Source of the DNA: an uncultured Bacteroidales bacterium
Lineage (GTDB): Bacteria > Bacteroidota > Bacteroidia > Bacteroidales > Paludibacteraceae
Assembly (NCBI GenBank): GCA_937892015.1
Contig: CALAUY010000054.1
Coordinates: 1-6,820, forward strand
Direction of reading: 5' to 3'
DNA length: 6,820 nt
Shown: piece after piece, positions 1 to 6,765 of the stretch
Position numbering within the stretch: position 1 is the stretch's first letter
Layout: each line of letters begins with the position of its first letter
The notes under the pieces: generated by a model
The model's database searches: none
The model's input: the letters and a program-made list of their open reading frames with translations, nothing else
Told to the model about the DNA's origin: nothing
Position numbers and translations under genes: made by a program

Positions 1-477
1 GGCATCGATGCCATGACGTGTGAACTGGTCGGCATCTCGCTTGCCTGCCATGAAGGCGAGGCCTGGTTTGTTTACGCCCCCGAGGAGCAAGAGGCCTGCC
101 GACAGTGGCTCCGTCGCTTCCAACGACTGTTTGAGAACACACAAACGCTCAAAATCGGTCAGAACATGAAGTACGACCTCTTGGTGCTGATGCGCTACGG
201 ACTGCACGTCAGCGGACCTATGTTCGACACCATGGTGGCCCACTACCTGCTACAGCCCGAACTGCGTCATAATATGGACTATATGGCCGAGATATATCTC
301 CACTATCAGACCATCCACTACGATACGTTGGTGGGTAAGCAGGCCATACCCATCCGACAGGTCGAGCCGGAGCGACTGCGCGACTATGCCTGCGAAGATG
401 CAGACATCACGCTCCGCCTTTACACCCTGCTACGCGACGAACTACATCAACAGCAACTCCACCATGCCCAATGTTGA
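1..477 (+). CDS. polA: DNA polymerase I fragment, 3'-5' exonuclease domain only (truncated at both ends)
   Basis: This is an internal piece of DNA polymerase I, the repair and Okazaki-fragment polymerase. Frame 1 is open from base 1 and reads GIDAMTCELVGIS, which in Bacteroidales PolA directly follows the Exo I (DTET) motif, so the catalytic Exo I residues lie just outside the window. Exo II is visible as N-x3-D (Asn55 to Asp59, bases 163-177). Exo III is visible as Y-x3-D (Tyr129 to Asp133, bases 385-399). The stretch QPELRHNMDYMAEIYL is typical of Bacteroidales PolA. Both proofreading motifs present here are intact. Only about 150 residues of a roughly 900-residue protein are seen. The 5' nuclease domain is off the window and the polymerase domain is absent, because the homology ends near base 455-460. 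The last few residues and the TGA at 475-477 come from sprA sequence read out of frame. The methionine at 13 is internal, not a start. As it stands this could not make a working polymerase. It is either half of an assembly chimera or a genuine deletion remnant. Confidence 0.9.
   Translation, partial: GIDAMTCELVGISLACHEGEAWFVYAPEEQEACRQWLRRFQRLFENTQTLKIGQNMKYDLLVLMRYGLHVSGPMFDTMVAHYLLQPELRHNMDYMAEIYLHYQTIHYDTLVGKQAIPIRQVEPERLRDYACEDADITLRLYTLLRDELHQQQLHHAQC
445..466. other. Abrupt polA/sprA junction
   Basis: PolA-like protein (frame 1, ...LLRDELHQQQL) gives way to SprA-like protein (frame 2, NSTMPNVEDINNDNTLNEYE) within about 20 bases, with a +1 shift between the two frames. Neither gene has a natural end or start here. 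The bases cagcaactcc (451-460) read plausibly as PolA (QQL) in one frame and as SprA (SNS) in the other, so they may be a short shared sequence at the crossover. There are no inverted repeats or insertion-sequence ends at the site. The exact breakpoint cannot be fixed without parent sequences. Confidence 0.8.
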
Positions 478-3400
478 GGACATCAACAACGACAACACCC
501 TCAACGAATACGAGAAATACTACTCGTACCATATCTCTCTCCGACCCGGGCAACTTGCTGTTGGTCAGCAACATATAACGCAGACGATGGAGGCGATGGT
601 GACGCTTGCTAACGGCACACAAGAGACGGTGACGTGGTATCAGTTCAAGGTACCTATCCGCAGCTATGACAGCAAAGTGGGGTCAATCCGCAACTTCAAA
701 TCCATCCGCTTCATCCGCATGTACCTAACCGGTTTCCGCGACGAGACGTTCTTGCGCTTCGCCACCCTCGACCTCGTTCGCGGCGATTGGCGGCAATGCA
801 CCAAAGACCTCTATCCCGTTGATTATCCGCCCGTTTCGACAGCTTCTGTAGATGTGCAAGCGGTCAACATCGAGGAGAACGCCAACAAGACGCCCGTCAA
901 CTATGTACTGCCACCGGGTGTCTCGCGACAGACTGACCCGGGGCAGGCGCAACTCATCGCCCAAAACGAGCAGGCCATGGTGCTCAGAATCAACTACTTA
1001 AGCCCCCGTGACGCTCGTGCCGTTTATCGCACCACCGCATACGACATGCGCAACTACAAGCGCCTGCAGATGTTCGTTCACGCAGAGAAAACCGATGCCA
1101 TCGACCCCGACCTCACGGACGGCGAACTGACCTGTTTCATCCGGTTGGGCTCTGACATGACCCAGAACTACTACGAATACGAGGTGCCACTGCAACTGAC
1201 ACCTGCCGGCATTTACAATAGTGACAACCAGAACGACCGACTGCTCGTGTGGCCGGATGCGAACTATTTCGATTTCCCCTTCAAGGCACTCACGGATGCC
1301 AAGACCTCGCGCAACAAAGCCAAGCGACAAGGCACCTCGGGCGTGAGCAACACCACCCCATACGTCATCTACGACGACGCCAACGGCAATCCGCAGAACC
1401 GCATCACCGTGATGGGTAACCCGACCCTCGAGGACGTGGAGAACATCATGATTGGTGTACGCAACAACTCCGGACGAGTCGTCAGCGGTGAGGTGTGGGT
1501 CAACGAACTCAGAATGAGCGAGTTCAACGAAGAGGGCGGTGTAGCGGCCATGGCCAACGCCGCACTGGCCATCTCCGACATTGCACAAGTGAACGTGGCC
1601 GGACGACTCGAAACGGCCGGATACGGCTCCATCGAGAGTAATGTGCTCAGTCGCAACATGGACAACAACTACCAGCTGTCGGTCAGTGCCGCACTCGAGG
1701 GTGGACGACTCTTCCCCGAACAGGCAAAGATACAGATGCCGCTCTACGTCAGCTACACCAACCAGACACTCTCGCCCGAATACGACCCGCTCGATACCGA
1801 CATCAAGCTCCGCGAGACGCTCGAAACGTTCGAGACAAAAGCAGAGAAAGACTCGGTCAAAGCGATGTCACGCACCATCAACGAGAGCACTAATTTCTCG
1901 GTATCGAACCTCAAAGTGAACATCCACTCCAAGAAACGGAACATGTTCTACGACCCTGCCAATTTCTCTATCAGCGCGTCGTATAGCAAGCAGAACCAGA
2001 TGAGCCCCGAGATGGAACGCAACCTCACCACCGACCATCGTGGTTCATTCAACTACGCATACAACTTCAACCCCACGCCGTGGGAACCGTTCAAAGATGC
2101 CAAGTCAGTGGCCAAATTCAAGTGGATTAAAGAGCTGAATATCTATTACTTACCACAGTCGTGGGCTTTCTCAACAGACATGCACCGCACCTTCAACCAC
2201 ATGAAGATGCGCGACTTCAACGTAGAGGCCACCGGCTCCCAAGACATGGACCTCACGTTCTCTAAAGACTTCATGTGGAATCGCCGCGTCGATATCAAGT
2301 ACGACCTGACAAAGAACATCAAGTTCACCTTCCAGTCTGCGATGAACGCCACCATCGATGAGGGTCTCTATACGCCGGAAATCATCAAAGATTACGCGTT
2401 CACCAACGACTACTACGAAGCGTGGAAAGACACTATCCAACGCTCGCTCGCCCATTGGGGTTCACCGTACACCTATCAACAAGTCTTCACCGGCAACGTC
2501 AGCATACCTTTCAACCGCTTCAAGTCGCTCGACTGGATTACCGCTAACGGTTCGTACAACGCCACGTACAATTGGAACGCGACCGTCACCTCCTCATCCG
2601 CAGATGCGGTCAATCTCGGCAACGTCATCTCCTCGATGCAGTCATGGCAAGCCGATGGGCAACTCAATTTCGAGACGCTGTACAACAAGTCCAAATACCT
2701 CAAAGACCTCAATCAGCGCTACTCGGGTACGCGACGCACGCGACCGTTCAAGTCAAAGACGTTCACCCAAGTGGTCACCACCAACGCAGGTGAACCGCTC
2801 AGCGTCACGCACCGACTCGGTTCAGAGACACTCAACGTATCTGCCACCGATGCCAATGGCAAGTCCGTCAAAGTGAAGTTCACCACCGATGGCAACAACA
2901 AACTGAATATCACGACGACAGAAGCGCACGAGAACCTGACTCTCACCATCGTTACGCGAGACCCCAACGCACGCTCGGGCGGACAGATACTCGGCGACTT
3001 GGCCGTCAAGTTCGTCACCATGGTCAAGCGCGTACAGGTCACGTATCGCAGCACCAACTCGCTCGTCGTGCCGGGATTCTACCCCGAAGCAGGCTTCATG
3101 GGGCAACGCAACACTGGTGGAGGGCTTTATGCCCCGGGATTCGACTTCTCTTTCGGCTTCATCCCCGACAATTTCTTGGATAAAGCCAAGTCGAACGGTT
3201 GGCTCTCAACCGACACCACTGTCGTACAACCTGCCACCGCGGCACAGACATCCGACTTCGACATCAAGATGACCCTTGAGCCGTTCCCGAACTTTAAGAT
3301 ACAAGTCAATGGCAAGCGATATATCGCCAACTCGTCGTCCGTCATCTACACGTACGACCGGATGCAAGAGACCATGACCGGCTCGTTCAACATCACGCAA

Positions 3401-4426
3401 GTGGCCATCGGCACCGCTTTCAGCCGCGTGGGCGGAGCGGACGAGAACTTCCAATCGGATATCTACGACCGCTTCCTCGCCAACCGCGACATCATGGCAC
3501 GACGCGTCAACGAACGCTACATTGGCACAACCTACCCCACTTCTGGATTCCTCAACGGACTGCCCATCGGTGGACAGACGTACAACCCGTCTAAAGGCAC
3601 CGTCAGCAACAACTCTGCCGACGTACTCCTGCCCGCTTTCCTCGCCACTTATACGGGCCGTGACATCAACAAGATAGGCTTCAACCCGTTCCTCAGCATC
3701 CTGCAGATACTGCCCAACTGGAGCGTCACGTACGACGGACTGGGCAAACTGCCCGGCATGCGCGACCACTTCAAGTCGTTCACCATTACGCACGCATACA
3801 CGTGTAAGTATTCTATAGGTGGTTATTCATCGTATTCGACGTGGGTTGGTGCGGGCGATGGCAAAGATAAGACGCTTGGTTTTGTACGCAATGTGGAGAA
3901 CGACAACCCCATCCCGTCCTCAGCGTACGACATCTCTTCCGTCAGTCTCACCGAACAGTTCTCGCCCCTCATTGGTGTCAACATGACGATGAAAAACTCG
4001 CTCTCACTCAAGGCTGAGTACCGCAAGCAGCGCAACCTCGCGCTGAACGTCACTTCGGTGCAACTCACTGAAGGACACACCAACGAACTGGTCATCGGTG
4101 CCGGATATACCATCAAAGACCTCTCCATCTTCTACAAACTAAAATCCGGCGAACAGAAGAAAGTCAGCAACGACCTCAAACTGACGCTCGATGTCAGCTA
4201 CAAGGACATCAAGACCCTTCTCCGCAAGATGGAAGAGGGGGTCACGCAAGCCTCGTCCGGCAACAAAGTGATTGCCGTCAAGTTTGCAGCCGACTACGTC
4301 CTATCGTCCAAAGTCAACTTGCAACTCTACTACGACCATCAAGGCACTACGCCACTCATCTCTTCCAGTTATCCTATCCGTTCCGACGATTTCGGACTCA
4401 CGATTAAACTCATGTTAACTAGATAA
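464..4426 (+). CDS. sprA: SprA/Sov, T9SS outer-membrane translocon, C-terminal half (5' truncated)
   Basis: SprA (Sov in Porphyromonas) is the giant outer-membrane beta-barrel that forms the type IX secretion pore. In Flavobacterium it is also needed for gliding. Recognisable SprA segments occur in family order: MPNVEDINNDNTLNEYEKYY at the left edge, VWVNELRMSEFNEEGG (about 1495-1542), VSNLKVNIHSKKR near 1902-1940, LVVPGFYPEAGFMG near 3064-3105, YDISSVSLTEQFSPLIGVNM near 3930, and the C-terminal strands SGNKVIAVKFAADYVLSSKV and LYYDHQGTTPLISSSYP. Alternating polar/hydrophobic and aromatic-rich strands throughout fit a barrel. About 1320 codons remain of a protein usually near 2400 residues; signal peptide and N-terminal half are missing. 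Base 464 is the first in-frame ATG inside SprA-like sequence. The frame stays open upstream to an ATG at 386, but that stretch is polA read out of frame. Neither is likely to be a native start. The stop is natural, 2 bp before thiL. Codon use shifts briefly at about 3803-3894. Confidence 0.93.
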   Translation: MPNVEDINNDNTLNEYEKYYSYHISLRPGQLAVGQQHITQTMEAMVTLANGTQETVTWYQFKVPIRSYDSKVGSIRNFKSIRFIRMYLTGFRDETFLRFATLDLVRGDWRQCTKDLYPVDYPPVSTASVDVQAVNIEENANKTPVNYVLPPGVSRQTDPGQAQLIAQNEQAMVLRINYLSPRDARAVYRTTAYDMRNYKRLQMFVHAEKTDAIDPDLTDGELTCFIRLGSDMTQNYYEYEVPLQLTPAGIYNSDNQNDRLLVWPDANYFDFPFKALTDAKTSRNKAKRQGTSGVSNTTPYVIYDDANGNPQNRITVMGNPTLEDVENIMIGVRNNSGRVVSGEVWVNELRMSEFNEEGGVAAMANAALAISDIAQVNVAGRLETAGYGSIESNVLSRNMDNNYQLSVSAALEGGRLFPEQAKIQMPLYVSYTNQTLSPEYDPLDTDIKLRETLETFETKAEKDSVKAMSRTINESTNFSVSNLKVNIHSKKRNMFYDPANFSISASYSKQNQMSPEMERNLTTDHRGSFNYAYNFNPTPWEPFKDAKSVAKFKWIKELNIYYLPQSWAFSTDMHRTFNHMKMRDFNVEATGSQDMDLTFSKDFMWNRRVDIKYDLTKNIKFTFQSAMNATIDEGLYTPEIIKDYAFTNDYYEAWKDTIQRSLAHWGSPYTYQQVFTGNVSIPFNRFKSLDWITANGSYNATYNWNATVTSSSADAVNLGNVISSMQSWQADGQLNFETLYNKSKYLKDLNQRYSGTRRTRPFKSKTFTQVVTTNAGEPLSVTHRLGSETLNVSATDANGKSVKVKFTTDGNNKLNITTTEAHENLTLTIVTRDPNARSGGQILGDLAVKFVTMVKRVQVTYRSTNSLVVPGFYPEAGFMGQRNTGGGLYAPGFDFSFGFIPDNFLDKAKSNGWLSTDTTVVQPATAAQTSDFDIKMTLEPFPNFKIQVNGKRYIANSSSVIYTYDRMQETMTGSFNITQVAIGTAFSRVGGADENFQSDIYDRFLANRDIMARRVNERYIGTTYPTSGFLNGLPIGGQTYNPSKGTVSNNSADVLLPAFLATYTGRDINKIGFNPFLSILQILPNWSVTYDGLGKLPGMRDHFKSFTITHAYTCKYSIGGYSSYSTWVGAGDGKDKTLGFVRNVENDNPIPSSAYDISSVSLTEQFSPLIGVNMTMKNSLSLKAEYRKQRNLALNVTSVQLTEGHTNELVIGAGYTIKDLSIFYKLKSGEQKKVSNDLKLTLDVSYKDIKTLLRKMEEGVTQASSGNKVIAVKFAADYVLSSKVNLQLYYDHQGTTPLISSSYPIRSDDFGLTIKLMLTR

Positions 4427-4428
4427 TT

Positions 4429-5538
4429 ATGGCAAGAACAGATATTTCAACTCTCGGTGAGTTTGGGCTGATTCGACATCTGACCCAAGACATCCGACCC
4501 AAAGACAACACCACCAAATACGGTATTGGCGATGATGCTGCCGTGCTCGATTTCAAGGGCTATCAGACGCTCGTCACAAGCGACATCCTCCTTGAGGGCA
4601 TCCATTTCAATCTGGAATATGTGCCGCTGAAGCATCTCGGCTACAAAGCCGCAGTGGTCAATTTCTCCGACATCTACGCCATGAACGGTCGTCCCACGCA
4701 ACTGATTGTGTCTCTGGGCGTTTCCAAACGTTTCTGTGTGGAGGATCTCGAAGAGCTCTACGCCGGGATTCGCCTCGCATGCGAGCTCTATGGAGTCGAT
4801 ATCGTGGGCGGTGACACCACCTCATCGATGACCGGTCTTACTATTGCCGTCACCTGCATCGGCGAGGCAAAGAAAGAGGATATCGTTTATCGCAATGGTG
4901 CTAAAGTGAACGACCTCATCTGCTGTACCGGCAATCTCGGTGCGGCCTATATGGGACTCCAACTCCTCGAACGCGAACGTGCCGTATTCCACTCCTCCAA
5001 TGCTGCTTCCACCGGTTCTAATCATAACTCTCCCCCTAATGTAGGGGGAGTACCCGCAGGGGGAGGGGGTATTAACCCATCCTACGACCCCCAACGTGCC
5101 TTCGAAGGACGTGAGTATATCCTCGAACGCCAACTCAAGCCCGAAGCACGCAAAGATGTGATTGCCGCCCTCAAGAAAGCCGGCATTCGTCCCACTTCCA
5201 TGATGGATATCTCCGATGGACTCTCCAGCGAACTGCTACATATCTGCACACAAAGTGGCGTCGGATGTGCCGTTTATGCCGACAAACTGCCCATCGACTA
5301 CCAATCCGCCGCCATGGCCGAAGAACTCAACATGGACATCGTCACCTGCGCCCTCAATGGCGGTGAGGACTACGAACTACTCTTCACCATCGACCAGAAA
5401 GATTACGAGCGAATCATCCCCGTCGAAGATGTGAACATCATCGGATACATCCAAAAACCCGAGTTCGGATGCAACCTTATCGGCCGTAACGGCGAAGAAA
5501 TCGCCCTCAAAGCACAGGGTTTCAACGCTTTTGAATAG
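4429..5538 (+). CDS. thiL: Thiamine-monophosphate kinase with an in-frame repeat-derived insert
   Basis: ThiL phosphorylates thiamine monophosphate with ATP to give thiamine diphosphate, the last step of cofactor synthesis, in the cytoplasm. Family motifs appear in order: GIGDDAAVL (residues 32-40, metal/ATP site), SDILLEGIHF (51-60), VNFSDIYAMNG (77-87), DIVGGDTTSS (124-133), MDISDGLSSEL (259-269) and NGGEDYELLFT (310-320). The conserved acidic residues of these motifs are all present, so the enzyme should be active. It is 369 residues, about 25 longer than I expect for Bacteroidales ThiL. The excess lies between AVF (185-187) and GREYILERQLKPEAR (from 227), in a low-complexity stretch of Ser, Asn, Pro and Gly encoded by a palindromic repeat. 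The ATG at 4429 is the only sensible start: it is preceded by aactagataatt with no Shine-Dalgarno, and the protein begins with the expected TDISTLGEFGLI. The 2-bp gap to sprA suggests co-transcription and possibly translational coupling. Confidence 0.96.
   Translation: MARTDISTLGEFGLIRHLTQDIRPKDNTTKYGIGDDAAVLDFKGYQTLVTSDILLEGIHFNLEYVPLKHLGYKAAVVNFSDIYAMNGRPTQLIVSLGVSKRFCVEDLEELYAGIRLACELYGVDIVGGDTTSSMTGLTIAVTCIGEAKKEDIVYRNGAKVNDLICCTGNLGAAYMGLQLLERERAVFHSSNAASTGSNHNSPPNVGGVPAGGGGINPSYDPQRAFEGREYILERQLKPEARKDVIAALKKAGIRPTSMMDISDGLSSELLHICTQSGVGCAVYADKLPIDYQSAAMAEELNMDIVTCALNGGEDYELLFTIDQKDYERIIPVEDVNIIGYIQKPEFGCNLIGRNGEEIALKAQGFNAFE
5028..5070. repeat. G/C-run palindromic element inserted in frame in thiL
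   Basis: The core is an 8-bp inverted repeat, ctccccct (5030-5037) and agggggag (5043-5050), around the loop aatgt. The second arm is repeated directly as agggggag at 5058-5065 after the spacer tacccgc, and is followed by ggggt. It sits exactly where ThiL has excess residues (about 200-216, NSPPNVGGVPAGGGG). The forward frame used by thiL is the only one without a stop: TAA at 5037 and TAG at 5042 close the other two. Similar C-run/G-run dyads are, from general familiarity, scattered through many Bacteroidota genomes. That this is a dispersed repeat is therefore inference from pattern; copy number cannot be seen here. Exact ends are uncertain, and the foreign segment may extend over about 5005-5090. 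Confidence 0.75.
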
Positions 5539-5569
5539 CATTTACTCCGCACTCCTAAAGCCCACAGTC

Positions 5570-6706
5570 ATGAATATCGTCATCATCGGCACAGCATATC
5601 CCTATCGCGGTGGTCTCGCCACGTTCAACGAACGCTTGGCGCAACAATTCGCGCTTGAAGGGCACAACGTGCGCATCGAGACTTTCACACTACAGTACCC
5701 CTCTTTCCTCTTCCCCGGCAAAACACAGTACTCGACAGAAAAAGCACCCGAAAACCTCCATATCGTGCGTTCGGTCAATTCATGCAACCCGTTCTCGTGG
5801 AGGCAACTCGGCCGTAAACTTCAAAAAGAAGCGCCCGAACTCATCATCTGCTGTTATTGGATGGCCTTCATGGCACCCGCTTATGGCACCATCTGTCGCA
5901 TCGCCAAACGTAACCGACACACACGTTGTATCGCACTCGTTCACAACATGTTCCCGCACGAGAAGGGAGTGCTCGACAAACTGTTTGCGCCCTATTTCGT
6001 CCACACACAAGACGCGTTCCTTGCACTCTCCAAAGCCGTCATCGCTGACATTGAACAACTCGACACCACCACTCCTAAAACATCCTCACCCCACCCTATC
6101 TACGACCATTTCGGTGCTCGGATGACCAAAGAACAGGCGTGCAGCGAACTGGCTCTTGACCCGCAGAACAACTACTTGCTCTTCTTCGGACTCGTACGCG
6201 CATACAAGGGACTCGACCTGCTCATCGATGCGTTGGGACTCGTACGCGACAAACTGCCCAACCTGCATCTGCTCATCGCCGGCGAGTTCTACGAAGATGA
6301 GGCCACTTACCGCAAACAGATTCAGGCCAACCAACTCACCGAACGTGTCGTTATCCGCAACGAGTTCATCGCCGATGCCGACTTGCCCAAGTATTTCGGT
6401 GCGGCCGACCTTATCGCGCAACCTTACAAGTCTGCCACACAAAGCGGCGTGACACAAGTGGCGTTCCACTTCGAGAAACCGATGCTCGTAACCAATGTGG
6501 GCGGACTCGGCGAAATTGTTCACCATGGCAAGATGGGATATGCCGTCAGCCCCAACGCAGACGCTATTGCAGGTGCACTGCTCGACTATTTCAACAACAA
6601 CCGCAAGCAACCCTTCACCGAGTACGTCCGCGAAGAAAAGAAAAAATACGAGTGGGTCAACCTCACGAAAGCATTCGATTCGCTCTATCGGCAAACCATA
6701 AGATAA
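5570..6706 (+). CDS. GT4-like glycosyltransferase (GT-B fold)
   Basis: This is a predicted cytoplasmic or membrane-associated glycosyltransferase of 378 residues that would move a sugar from a nucleotide donor onto a glycan or lipid acceptor; the substrate is unknown. The N-terminal Rossmann-like half opens with MNIVIIGTAYPYRGGLATF (glycine-rich loop, residues 7-15) and contains LVHNMFPHE (123-131). The C-terminal donor-binding half contains LLFFGLVRAYKGLDLLIDAL (203-222), LHLLIAGEFY and PYKSATQSGVTQVAFHFEKP (285-304), then VTNVGGLGE (307-315), all GT4 landmarks. The usual E-x7-E pair is absent: by alignment to the typical pattern it would fall at Ala289 and Val297. No signal peptide or clear transmembrane segment is seen. 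I chose the ATG at 5570 because the first beta-strand starts there. A TTG at 5531, overlapping the thiL stop, would add 13 residues (MNSIYSALLKPTV) that resemble no domain. The gap to thiL is 31 bp without an obvious promoter, so it is probably in the same transcript. A role in capsule, O-antigen or other surface glycan synthesis is inference only. Confidence 0.9.
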   Translation: MNIVIIGTAYPYRGGLATFNERLAQQFALEGHNVRIETFTLQYPSFLFPGKTQYSTEKAPENLHIVRSVNSCNPFSWRQLGRKLQKEAPELIICCYWMAFMAPAYGTICRIAKRNRHTRCIALVHNMFPHEKGVLDKLFAPYFVHTQDAFLALSKAVIADIEQLDTTTPKTSSPHPIYDHFGARMTKEQACSELALDPQNNYLLFFGLVRAYKGLDLLIDALGLVRDKLPNLHLLIAGEFYEDEATYRKQIQANQLTERVVIRNEFIADADLPKYFGAADLIAQPYKSATQSGVTQVAFHFEKPMLVTNVGGLGEIVHHGKMGYAVSPNADAIAGALLDYFNNNRKQPFTEYVREEKKKYEWVNLTKAFDSLYRQTIR

Positions 6707-6708
6707 CC
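6694..6708 (+). repeat. Solitary copy of the 11-bp repeat at the glycosyltransferase 3' end
   Basis: The sequence aaccataagataacc covers the last codons and stop of the glycosyltransferase gene (ACC ATA AGA TAA) plus two bases. It is one full 11-bp unit (aaccataagat) followed by the first four bases of another. It matches the tandem array that begins 57 bp later exactly, so gene end and array share an origin. Confidence 0.85.
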
Positions 6709-6765
6709 CGGAGCGTATCCCCGACGGAACGGGGAAAGCGGCCTCCGCTTAGAGGGGCAATCCCC
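6709..6765. repeat. 57-bp cluster of three small hairpins; possible palindromic element or terminator
   Basis: Three adjacent inverted repeats are visible. First, tccccg (6718-6723) pairs with cgggga (6730-6735) around acggaa. Second, aagcgg (6736-6741) pairs with ccgctt (6745-6750) around cct. Third, gggg (6754-6757) pairs with cccc (6762-6765) around caat. Alternative pairing is possible, such as cggag (6709-6713) with ctccg (6743-6747). The block begins 2 bp after the glycosyltransferase stop, where a terminator would be expected, but no T-run follows any stem, so a classic intrinsic terminator is not supported. It lies between two copies of aaccataagataacc, which makes an inserted palindromic element a reasonable alternative. 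It is not the same sequence as the thiL palindrome, although both start with a tcccc...gggga dyad. Confidence 0.6.

Noticed and set aside
998..1588. 196-codon open frame on the minus strand inside sprA
   Set aside because: It lies wholly opposite clear SprA coding sequence, has no recognisable domain, and comes from the C-ending codon bias of the real gene. The minus-strand frame at 3206-3793 is rejected for the same reason.
4400..4428. Bacteroidota promoter (TTTG ... TAnnTTTG) ahead of thiL or at 5539-5569
   Set aside because: No matching pair of elements is visible by eye in either short gap, and both gaps are too small to hold one outside coding sequence.
4822..5133. Minus-strand open frame across the thiL palindrome
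   Set aside because: It is an antisense shadow of thiL. The palindrome leaves more than one frame open, but only ThiL is conserved.
5531..5569. TTG start for the glycosyltransferase overlapping the thiL stop
   Set aside because: The added 13 residues match nothing in the fold, and the ATG at 5570 places the first beta-strand at the expected N-terminus.
6188..6248. 13-bp direct repeat ggactcgtacgcg at 6188-6200 and 6236-6248
   Set aside because: Both copies are coding (GLVRA and GLVRD) in ordinary glycosyltransferase sequence with the gene's preferred codons. Chance or shared codon choice is enough.
6086..6694. 202-codon open frame on the minus strand opposite the glycosyltransferase gene
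   Set aside because: The + strand frame has clear GT-B motifs over the same span. The minus-strand protein shows no motif and no plausible start context.
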